From assembly GCF_030811835.1 (NCBI RefSeq), contig NZ_JAUSRO010000001.1:372001-436000 (forward strand): a DNA stretch of 64,000 nucleotides, read 5' to 3'. Of this stretch, positions 53,720 to 61,015 are shown piece after piece (the first letter of the stretch is position 1; each line of letters begins with the position of its first letter). This stretch comes from Variovorax ginsengisoli. Its GTDB lineage: Bacteria > Pseudomonadota > Gammaproteobacteria > Burkholderiales > Burkholderiaceae_C. The notes beneath the pieces were generated by a model that did not search any database, had not been told where the DNA came from, and worked only from the letters and a program-made list of their open reading frames with translations. A program made the position numbers and the translations under genes.

Positions 53720-55972
53720 TCAGGCCCTGGCCGCGCCCTGGGCCTGGCGTCCCGCCAACACCTTGTCCAGCGTCAGCGGGTACTCGCGAATGCGCACGCC
53801 CGTTGCGTTGTAGACCGCGTTCGCGACCGCCGCACCCGCGCCGCAGATGCCCAGCTCGCCCACGCCCTTGATCTTCAGGGGGTTGGCCTTGTCGTCGACT
53901 TCCTCCAGAAACACAGCCTCGATGGCCGGGATGTCGGCATGTGCCGGAACATGGTATTCACCCAGGTCGTGATTGACGAAATAGCCGTAGCGGGGGTCCA
54001 CCACGGCGTCTTCGTGCAGCGCCGACCCGACGCCCCAGATCATCGCGCCTGTCGCCTGGCTCGTGGCCGTCTTCATGTTGAGAATGCGGCCCGCAGTGAA
54101 CACGCCCAGCATGCGGCGCAGCCGGATTTCGCCCGTATCCATGTCGACCGCAACCTCTGCGAAGTGCGCGCCGTAGCCTTGCTGGGAGAACTTCTTGGCC
54201 ATGTCGCCCTTCTTGATCTGCCCCTCGGCCTTCATGCCGACCGTACCGGCGAGCGCGCCGATCGATGCCGACTTGCCGTCGGCGCTGACTTGCCCGTCTG
54301 CAAAACGCACGTCCGCTGCGTTGGTAGCGCCCAGTTTGCGGGCCAGCTGCGCCCGCAGGTTGGTGCAGGCGTCGTACAAGGCCGATCCCGCACTCGCCGC
54401 GCCCCAGGAGCCGCCGGAGCCCGGCGTCTCCGGGAAGTCGCTGTCGCCCAGTTCCATGCGAATGCGTTCCATCGGCAGGCCCAGCATTTCGGCCGCGATC
54501 TGCGAAAGCACTGTGTAGCTGCCGGTGCCGATGTCGGTCATTGCCATGCGCACGGTCAGCACGCCTTGTTTGTCCAGGGCGATGGCGCATTTCGAGTCCA
54601 TCAGCAGATTCGAGCGGATGGCCGTCGAGAAGCCCATGCCGATCTGCCAGCGCCCCTCGCGCACGCTGCCCGGTCGTGCCTGGCGTCGTGCCCAGCCGAA
54701 GCGTTCGGCACCTTCCTTCATGCAACGCAGCAGTTGCCGCGTGGAAAAGGGAATGTTCAGTTCCGGGTCCATCGTGGGCTCGTTGCGCACACGCAGTTCG
54801 ATGGGATCGATGCCCAGCTTTTCCGCCAGTTCGTCCATGGCCTGCTCCAGTGCCAGCATGCCCACGGCTTCACCTGGTGCGCGGGTGGAGTCGGAAATCG
54901 GCAGGTCGAGCTGCACCACGCGGTGGGTGGTCAACCGGTTCGGTGCCGCGTACAGCGTGCGCGTCTGCGTACTGGCGTTTTCGTAGTTGTTGTCGAAGCG
55001 CGCGGTGTTCGACAGCGTGTCGTGGCCGATGGCGACGAGCTTGCCGTCGGCGCTCGCGCCCAGCCGCACACGCTGCACCGTGTCGCTGCGGTGCGTGGTG
55101 ACGTGGAACATCTGCTGGCGTGTGAGCGCGGTTTTCACGGGACGCTGGAGTTGGCGCGACGCCAAGGCCGAGAGCATCACGTCCGCGTACACCGGCAGCT
55201 TGCCGCCGAAGCCGCCGCCGATGTACCGACTGACGATGCGCACCTTGTCGGGTGCGATCTGCAGCGTGCTGGCGACCGCTTTCTGCGCGCTGTCGATCAG
55301 CTGCGCCGAGCAGTGCACGGTGACCCGGTCCCCATCCCACGACGCGATGGTGGCGTGCGGCTCCATCTGCGCATGGATGTGGACGGGCGTGGTGTAGGTG
55401 GCATCGACTTTCACTGCTGCGGCGGCAAAGCCTTGCTCGAAGTTGCCTACGTGGCTGTCGGCCTTGCCCTGTTCGGTGTCGGCAGGCTTCGTGGCCTTGG
55501 CTTCGTTGCCGGCCATCTCATAGTCGCCGGCCGACTGCGCATAGCGCACACGCACCTGCTTGGCAGCCGAACGTGCCTGCTCGAAACTTTCGGCGACCAC
55601 GAAGGCGACGGTCTCTCCGTAGTAGCGCACCTGGTCACTGGCCAGCTGTGGCGATGCGCGTGCAAACCTGTTGGGTGCTTCCAGCGGTCCCCACGCGCCC
55701 TGGCGCGGCGCGTTCTTGTGCGTCATGACCATCAGCACGCCCGGCGCGCCTTCGGCGGAGGTGGTGTCGATGTCGGCAATGCGCCCCTTGGCGATGGTGG
55801 CCTCGACGATGAAGCCGTAGGCCGTGCGTGCGGTGTCCTGCTGCACTTCATACGCGTAAGTCGCCTGGCCCGTGACCTTGAGGCGACCATCCACACGGTC
55901 GATGGATTTGCCGATGAGCCCGTTGCGGTTGTCGTCGATCGGGTTGCGCCCCGATGGTGCTGTCATTTCCAT
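53720..55972 (-). CDS. paoC: molybdenum-binding subunit of PaoABC-type aldehyde oxidoreductase
   Basis: 750 residues from the ATG at 55972 (MEMTAPSGRNPIDD), with AAGGA nine bases upstream; a second ATG two codons in is possible. Xanthine oxidase-family Mo subunit: SIDRVDGRLKVTGQATYAYE, IGGGFGGKLPVYADVML, active-site loop STRAPGEAVGMLALEQAMDELAEKLG (PaoC-like, unlike the AYRGAGR of the enzyme at 40941), and the catalytic Glu in KIKGVGELGICGAGAAVANAV. E. coli PaoABC oxidises a broad range of aromatic aldehydes in the periplasm. Third gene of A-B-C; no paoD chaperone gene follows. Confidence 0.9.
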   Translation of the reverse strand: MEMTAPSGRNPIDDNRNGLIGKSIDRVDGRLKVTGQATYAYEVQQDTARTAYGFIVEATIAKGRIADIDTTSAEGAPGVLMVMTHKNAPRQGAWGPLEAPNRFARASPQLASDQVRYYGETVAFVVAESFEQARSAAKQVRVRYAQSAGDYEMAGNEAKATKPADTEQGKADSHVGNFEQGFAAAAVKVDATYTTPVHIHAQMEPHATIASWDGDRVTVHCSAQLIDSAQKAVASTLQIAPDKVRIVSRYIGGGFGGKLPVYADVMLSALASRQLQRPVKTALTRQQMFHVTTHRSDTVQRVRLGASADGKLVAIGHDTLSNTARFDNNYENASTQTRTLYAAPNRLTTHRVVQLDLPISDSTRAPGEAVGMLALEQAMDELAEKLGIDPIELRVRNEPTMDPELNIPFSTRQLLRCMKEGAERFGWARRQARPGSVREGRWQIGMGFSTAIRSNLLMDSKCAIALDKQGVLTVRMAMTDIGTGSYTVLSQIAAEMLGLPMERIRMELGDSDFPETPGSGGSWGAASAGSALYDACTNLRAQLARKLGATNAADVRFADGQVSADGKSASIGALAGTVGMKAEGQIKKGDMAKKFSQQGYGAHFAEVAVDMDTGEIRLRRMLGVFTAGRILNMKTATSQATGAMIWGVGSALHEDAVVDPRYGYFVNHDLGEYHVPAHADIPAIEAVFLEEVDDKANPLKIKGVGELGICGAGAAVANAVYNATGVRIREYPLTLDKVLAGRQAQGAARA

Positions 55973-55982
55973 GGATATTCCT

Positions 55983-56972
55983 TCAGCCGGCTGCGGCTTC
56001 GTTGAGGGCGGCCTGCAAGGTACGGCGCACCAGCGGGATCTTGAAGTCGTTGTGGCCATGGCCACGCGCACCGGCGAGTACGCCGTCGGCGGCGGCCTGG
56101 AAGGCCGTGCCGGACGCGTCGCCGAGCGTGGCGCCAGCCAATGCCGCTTCCGCGGCTTCCACACGCCAGGGTTTGTGCGCCAGGCCGCCGAAGGCCATGC
56201 GCGCAGAACGGATGCGGCCATCGCCAGCATCGACGATTGCCGCCACCGACACGACCGCAAAGGCATACGACGCGCGGTCGCGCACCTTGCGATAGATGTG
56301 ACGACCACCGGCCGGCGCGGGCAGCGTGACCGACGTGATGAGCTCACCCTGCTGCAGGTTGGTATCGATCTGAGGCGTGTTGCCTGGCAGGCGATGAAAG
56401 TCGGCGATGGGAATCACGCGCCGCGCGCCGTCGGCAGATACCGTTTCCACCTTGGCATCGAGCACGCGCATGGCAACCGCCATGTCGGACGGATGCGTGG
56501 CGATGCATTGATCGCTTGCGCCCACGATGGCATGGATGCGGTTGTACCCCTGCAGCGCCGCACACCCGCTGCCCGGCTGGCGTTTGTTGCATGGCCGTGC
56601 GGTGTCGTAGAAGTAGTAGCAGCGTGTGCGCTGCAGCAGGTTGCCGCCGGTCGTCGCCTTGTTGCGCAACTGGCCGGAGGCGCCTGCGAGCAGGGCGCGG
56701 CTGAGGACGCCGTAGTCCTTGCGGATGCGCGCATCGGCTGCGAGGTCGGCGTTGCGCACCAGTGTGCCGATGCGCAAGCCGCCATCGGCCGTCGGCTCGA
56801 TGCGGTCGAGCCCCAGGCGGTTGATGTCCACCAGGTGCACGGGCGTCTCGACCTGCAGTTTCATCAAGTCCAGCAGGTTGGTGCCGCCGGCGATCAGGCG
56901 TGCACCGGGGCGTGTGGCGGCGGCGGCGGCCGCTTCGGGCGTCTGTGGTCGTTCGTAGCTGAAGGCTTTCAT
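55983..56972 (-). CDS. paoB: FAD and [4Fe-4S] subunit of PaoABC-type aldehyde oxidoreductase
   Basis: 329 residues from the ATG at 56972, overlapping the paoA stop. FAD motifs [16 protein letters not shown] and [14 protein letters not shown]. The four cysteines Cys118, Cys128, Cys137 and Cys156 ([21 protein letters not shown]...DQC) match, one residue offset, the extra [4Fe-4S] ligands of E. coli PaoB, which most family FAD subunits lack. Passes electrons to the outer acceptor. Confidence 0.92.
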   Translation of the reverse strand: MKAFSYERPQTPEAAAAAATRPGARLIAGGTNLLDLMKLQVETPVHLVDINRLGLDRIEPTADGGLRIGTLVRNADLAADARIRKDYGVLSRALLAGASGQLRNKATTGGNLLQRTRCYYFYDTARPCNKRQPGSGCAALQGYNRIHAIVGASDQCIATHPSDMAVAMRVLDAKVETVSADGARRVIPIADFHRLPGNTPQIDTNLQQGELITSVTLPAPAGGRHIYRKVRDRASYAFAVVSVAAIVDAGDGRIRSARMAFGGLAHKPWRVEAAEAALAGATLGDASGTAFQAAADGVLAGARGHGHNDFKIPLVRRTLQAALNEAAAG

Positions 56973-57667
56973 GCGGCGGCTCCCGACACGTCCTTGATGG
57001 CGGCCACGATGTTCGGATAGGCGCTGCAGCGGCACAGATTGCCGCTCATGCGCTCACGGATCTCCTCATCGGTCAGCGGGCCGGCAGGCGCATTCAGGTC
57101 GCGGGTCACGTGGCTGGGCATGCCCATCTTCACCTCCGCCAGCATGCCTGCGGTCGAACAGATCTGCCCCGGTGTGCAGTAGCCACACTGGAACCCGTCG
57201 TGCTTGAGGAAAGCAGCCTGGATCGGGTGAAGTGCATCGCCCTGGGCCAGTCCCTCGATGGTGGTGACGGCTTGACCGTCGTGCATCACGGCCAAGGTCA
57301 GGCAGGAGTTGGTGCGTCGGCCGTCGATGAGCACGGTGCAAGCTCCGCACTGGCCGTGGTCGCACCCTTTCTTGGTGCCGGTCAGATGCAGGTTTTCGCG
57401 CAGGGCGTCCAGGAGGGTGGTCCGCGTGTCCACCATCAACTGGCGAGCCTGGCCGTTGATGTCCAGCGTGATCGCCATGCGCTGGGGCGGCAATTCGGAC
57501 GCCGCCTGCGGGCCGGGCGTGGCGGGCGATGCATTGCCAGGCGCAGCCTGGGCCTGGACGATCGACGAAGCGGTGACGGTGGCGAGCGCGGCGCCGGTGT
57601 GGAAAACCGCGCGGCGAGTGACGCCGTGCGAGCTGTCGTCGCGCGCGGCTTGATTCTCGAATTTCAT
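56969..57667 (-). CDS. paoA: [2Fe-2S] subunit of PaoABC-type aldehyde oxidoreductase, Tat-exported
   Basis: 232 residues from the ATG at 57667, with GAAGGA upstream. N-terminal twin-arginine signal ([21 protein letters not shown]) marks periplasmic export of the folded complex. Iron-sulfur motifs [22 protein letters not shown] and [10 protein letters not shown]...[11 protein letters not shown]. About 45 residues of Pro/Ala linker precede the ferredoxin domain. First gene of the pao-like operon, with 175 bases before the antiporter operon on the same strand. Confidence 0.92.
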   Translation of the reverse strand: MKFENQAARDDSSHGVTRRAVFHTGAALATVTASSIVQAQAAPGNASPATPGPQAASELPPQRMAITLDINGQARQLMVDTRTTLLDALRENLHLTGTKKGCDHGQCGACTVLIDGRRTNSCLTLAVMHDGQAVTTIEGLAQGDALHPIQAAFLKHDGFQCGYCTPGQICSTAGMLAEVKMGMPSHVTRDLNAPAGPLTDEEIRERMSGNLCRCSAYPNIVAAIKDVSGAAA

Positions 57668-57842
57668 GTGGGGATCCTTCAAGCCGATCTGGGTGGCCCT
57701 GGACAATGGGCACCAACGGTCGGTCTGAAAATGATCCTAGGGAGCGTGCGCCAGGCTCGCGGGCCGCCTGCGCGCTGTTGTGCTGTAGGCTGATTCCGAT
57801 GCGGCCTGCATCCTCGGCCGACGCGCTCTTTGGCGCAGCGCG
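57668..57842. other. intergenic region between phaG and paoA
   Basis: 175 bases without a gene. It must hold the promoter for paoABC and the transcript end of the antiporter operon, but no convincing promoter hexamers, dyad or U-tract hairpin was found. Confidence 0.3.
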
Positions 57843-58214
57843 TCAGTCGCCGCCCTGCTCCTCGATCGGCGCTGGAGGAACGTTGCCGCCTTTCTGGCGC
57901 TCGCGGAACAGCGCCGCGCGCATCAGGAAGATGGTGGTCACAGGCGCCGTGAGCGCCACGAAGAGTGCGATCAGCACGGCGTGCAGGAAGAGGTTGTAGC
58001 CCTGCACCGAAAAATAGACGATCGTGGCCACCGTCATGCACCACACACCGGCCGTCGCGCCCAGTGTGGGCGCATGGATGCGGCTGAAAAAGGTCGGCAG
58101 GCGCACCAGGCCGAAAGAGCCGACGGCCGCAAAAGCGGCACCGAGCACGGCGAACACTGCCGTGATGATTTCAGCCCAGAGCGGCAGTGGTCCGGTGATG
58201 AAGTCGGGCGTCAT
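57843..58214 (-). CDS. phaG: Pha/Mnh (Mrp) cation/proton antiporter subunit G
   Basis: 123 residues from the ATG at 58214, overlapping the subunit F stop. Three membrane helices (about 10-32, 45-62, 70-92) with the conserved core GSFGLVRLPTFFSRIHAPTLGATAGV. Charged C-terminal tail. Subunit G is small and essential for function of the multisubunit antiporter. Last gene of the operon. Confidence 0.92.
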   Translation of the reverse strand: MTPDFITGPLPLWAEIITAVFAVLGAAFAAVGSFGLVRLPTFFSRIHAPTLGATAGVWCMTVATIVYFSVQGYNLFLHAVLIALFVALTAPVTTIFLMRAALFRERQKGGNVPPAPIEEQGGD

Positions 58215-58489
58215 TCGATCACCTCGCCGCGCAGCAGGAACTTGGCCGTGGCCGTGGAGCTGACGAAGCCGAACAGCGCGATCAGCATGGCCGCCTCGAA
58301 GTACACGTTGCTCGCATACACGATGCCCAGCACCAGCATCATCAGCATGCCGTTGATGTAGAGGCAGTCGAGTGCCATCACGCGGTCTTGCGCGGTGGGG
58401 CCGATCAGCAGACGCGTGACCGCGCACAGCATGGCGACGGCCAGCAGGAAGAGGGCGGCCTTGAGCGCCCAGAACAGCACAGGGGTCAT
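58211..58489 (-). CDS. phaF: Pha/Mnh (Mrp) cation/proton antiporter subunit F
   Basis: 92 residues from the ATG at 58489. Three membrane helices; family core VTRLLIGPTAQDRVMALDCLYINGMLMMLVLGI contains the conserved Asp-Arg pair. Overlaps both neighbours by four bases. Confidence 0.92.
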   Translation of the reverse strand: MTPVLFWALKAALFLLAVAMLCAVTRLLIGPTAQDRVMALDCLYINGMLMMLVLGIVYASNVYFEAAMLIALFGFVSSTATAKFLLRGEVIE

Positions 58490-58980
58490 GACTCGAAGAT
58501 CTCCATCAGCGGGCGTTCGTACCGGGTCTTGATCAGGTCGATGAAAACCTGTTCGTCGTGCAGGTCGAACACATGGATGAGCAGCGTCGTGCGGTCGAAG
58601 GACACTTCGCCCCAGGCCGTGCCTGGCGTCAGGCAGCAGATCATGGCCAGCGCGGCGAGTGCGTTCGGGTCGCGCACGTCGAGCGGCACATGCACGAAAG
58701 CGCCGGCGATGCGCGCGGAGCGGCGTGTCAGCAGCGCACGCGCCACCGAACAGGCCGAATGCAGCAGGTCGTAGAGCACGCGCAGCGTGAGGCGCAATGC
58801 CACGCCGGGCCGTCGCATGCGCACGCGCGCCGGCCGCAGGCCCTTGGTGATGAGCGGCACCACGACGGCCAGCACTGCCGCCAGCAGCAGCGTGGTGACA
58901 TGAAGCGACTGATTGAGCAGCAACCAGACGACGAAGAGCGCAATCGACAGCGGGGGTGAAGGGATCCAGCGCTTGATCAT
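58486..58980 (-). CDS. phaE: Pha/Mnh (Mrp) cation/proton antiporter subunit E
   Basis: 164 residues. Two N-terminal membrane helices (PPLSIALFVVWLLLNQSLH and LLLAAVLAVVVPLITKG), then a cytoplasmic domain with DPNALAALAMICCLTPGTAWGEVSFDRTTLLIHVFDLHDEQVFIDLIKTRYERPLMEIFES, the MnhE signature. Overlaps subunit D and F genes. Confidence 0.92.
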   Translation of the reverse strand: MIKRWIPSPPLSIALFVVWLLLNQSLHVTTLLLAAVLAVVVPLITKGLRPARVRMRRPGVALRLTLRVLYDLLHSACSVARALLTRRSARIAGAFVHVPLDVRDPNALAALAMICCLTPGTAWGEVSFDRTTLLIHVFDLHDEQVFIDLIKTRYERPLMEIFES

Positions 58981-60674
58981 GGCTTGGCCTCCGGCCGCAC
59001 GGGGTTGGCGATCTGCTGTGCGCCCATGACGGCGTCGCGGTACGCGGTCGGTGTGTGCAGGCCGACGGCGGTGTCGCTGGCATGCTGCATTACCGGCTCG
59101 GCCTCGATCGTCAGGGCCACACAGGCCGCCAGCAGTGCGGCCACGGGCAGCACTTCGAGTGCGCGCAGGGCTGGCATGCTGGTCAGCGGCTGGGTCCAGA
59201 AGTGCCGGATGCCCGTGCGGCTCAGCGCAATCAGCGTGAGGAAGCCCGACGCGAGCAGCAGCGCAAGGAAGGTCCAGCTTGCCGCTGCCACCTGCGGGGC
59301 TTCGAACAGGCCCGACAGCATGACGAACTTGCCGACGAAGCCCGACAGCGGTGGCAGGCCGGCCAGCAGCAGCGTGCAGGCGATGAAGCTCAGGCCGAGG
59401 AAGGCCACACCGGCCGGGATCGCGCGGCCGTAGAGTGCCTGTTGCTCGTCATCGAGGTTCACGTCGTCGAAGGGGCGCAGGTCTTCGGAAAGAAAAGGTG
59501 CATTGCCCGCCGATTCATGCGCGGCGATGCTGGCACCTGCGTTGCGCCAGCGTTCGATCATGTCGATCAGCAGGAAGAACGCGCTCACCGCGAGTGTGGA
59601 GCTCAGCAGGTAGTAGAGCGCGCCGGCCCAGACGGCGGGCTGGCCGAGCCCGACCGCCGTGAGCAGCGTGCCCGCGGAAATCAGCACGCTGTAGCCCGCC
59701 AGGTTCGACAGCCGCTGCGTGCCGACGATGCCGAGCGCCCCGACGAACAGCGTGGCCAGGCCGGCGGCGATCAGCACCTCTTGGCCGAACTGCACGGAGG
59801 CGCCCGCGTCGGGCGCGAACAGAAGGCTCCAGAGCCGCAGCACCGTGTAAACCCCCAGCTTGGTCAGGAGCGCGAACACGGCGCTGACCGGCGACACCGC
59901 CGCGCTGTATGCGGGCACCAGCCAGAAGTTGAGCGGCCAGGCACCGGCCTTGGCAAAGAAGGCCGTGGCCAGGATGGCCGCCGCCGCATGCACCAGGCCA
60001 CGATCGCCGTCGTTGAGCTGCGCAATGCGCACGCTCAGGTCGGCCATGTTCAGGGTGCCGGTCACGCCGTAGAGCAGTGCCGCGCCGATCAGGAACAGCG
60101 ACGAAGCGGCCAGGTTGATCGCGATGTAGTGCAACCCCGCCTGCACCCGCAGGCGCCCCGACCCGTGCAGCAGCAGGCCGTAGGACGCGGCCAGCATCAC
60201 CTCGAAGAACACGAACAGGTTGAACAGGTCGCCGGTGAGAAAGGCGCCGTTGAGCCCCATCAACTGCAGTTGCAGCAGCGGGTGGAAGTGCACGCCTGCG
60301 CGGTCCCAGCGCGAGGTGGAGTAGATCGATGCCGCAAAAGCGACCACGGCGGTCAGCGCCACCATCAGCGTGGAGAGCCGGTCGGCGACGAGCACGATGC
60401 CGAAGGGCGCGCGCCAGTTGCCGGGCAGGTAGACGCCGATCGAACCCGGGCCGCTGCCCGTGTCGGTGGCGTTGACCCAGCGCAGCAGCGCCAGCGCGGC
60501 CATGAGGCCGATCAGGCCCGACACCACGCTGAGTGCAGCCTTGGTGCGTCGCCGCTGCTCGCCCATGAGCAGCATGAGCGCTGCCGTCAGCATGGGCACC
60601 AGGATCGGCACGGCCACCAGGTGCGGCATGCTCAATTCGAGCAGCCGGTCGAGCAATCCGGTGATCTCGGTCAT
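58977..60674 (-). CDS. phaD: Pha/Mnh (Mrp) cation/proton antiporter subunit D
   Basis: 565 residues, about 14 membrane helices; homologous to NuoM/NuoN of respiratory complex I. GVHFHPLLQLQLMGLNGAFLTGDLFNLFVFFEVMLAASYGLLLHG has the conserved Glu in TM5, and AFFAKAGAWPLNFWLVPAYSAAVSPVSAVFALLTKLGVYTVLRLW the conserved lysines of the proton path. A proton-translocating core subunit. Confidence 0.95.
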   Translation of the reverse strand: MTEITGLLDRLLELSMPHLVAVPILVPMLTAALMLLMGEQRRRTKAALSVVSGLIGLMAALALLRWVNATDTGSGPGSIGVYLPGNWRAPFGIVLVADRLSTLMVALTAVVAFAASIYSTSRWDRAGVHFHPLLQLQLMGLNGAFLTGDLFNLFVFFEVMLAASYGLLLHGSGRLRVQAGLHYIAINLAASSLFLIGAALLYGVTGTLNMADLSVRIAQLNDGDRGLVHAAAAILATAFFAKAGAWPLNFWLVPAYSAAVSPVSAVFALLTKLGVYTVLRLWSLLFAPDAGASVQFGQEVLIAAGLATLFVGALGIVGTQRLSNLAGYSVLISAGTLLTAVGLGQPAVWAGALYYLLSSTLAVSAFFLLIDMIERWRNAGASIAAHESAGNAPFLSEDLRPFDDVNLDDEQQALYGRAIPAGVAFLGLSFIACTLLLAGLPPLSGFVGKFVMLSGLFEAPQVAAASWTFLALLLASGFLTLIALSRTGIRHFWTQPLTSMPALRALEVLPVAALLAACVALTIEAEPVMQHASDTAVGLHTPTAYRDAVMGAQQIANPVRPEAKP

Positions 60675-61015
60675 TCGCCCTGCTCCTCACCGTCCACGTG
60701 GTCGGTGCCGGTCAGGCCGCGCGAGGCGAGCATCACCACCAGGAAGAGTGCGGTCATCGCAAAGCCGATCACGATGGCCGTGAGCACCAGGGCCTGAGGC
60801 ATCGGGTCGGCTGTGTTCGCCAGCGTCGACGCGACGCCCTGTGTGAGCACCGGCTCGCTGTCGACCTTGAGCCGGCCCATGCTGAAGATGAAAAGGTTGA
60901 CGGCGTAGGAGATGAGCGTGAGCCCCATGATGACCTGGAAGGTGCGAGGCCGCAGCAACAGGTAGACGCCCGAGCTGGTGAGCACGCCGATGGCGAGCGC
61001 GAGAACGATTTCCAT
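60671..61015 (-). CDS. phaC: Pha/Mnh (Mrp) cation/proton antiporter subunit C
   Basis: 114 residues from the ATG at 61015. NuoK-like: three helices, with LALAIGVLTSSGVYLLLRPRTFQVIMGLTLISYAVNLFIFSMG and DPMPQALVLTAIVIGFAMTALFLVVM. The start overlaps the subunit A stop by one base and its stop overlaps subunit D by four. The symbol follows Mrp/Pha antiporter usage and is unrelated to polyhydroxyalkanoate synthase. Confidence 0.93.
   Translation of the reverse strand: MEIVLALAIGVLTSSGVYLLLRPRTFQVIMGLTLISYAVNLFIFSMGRLKVDSEPVLTQGVASTLANTADPMPQALVLTAIVIGFAMTALFLVVMLASRGLTGTDHVDGEEQGE

Noticed and set aside
53696..56005. Plus-strand frame of 769 codons over the pao-like large subunit
   Set aside because: Shadow frame; the minus strand encodes a complete molybdenum subunit with all active-site motifs.
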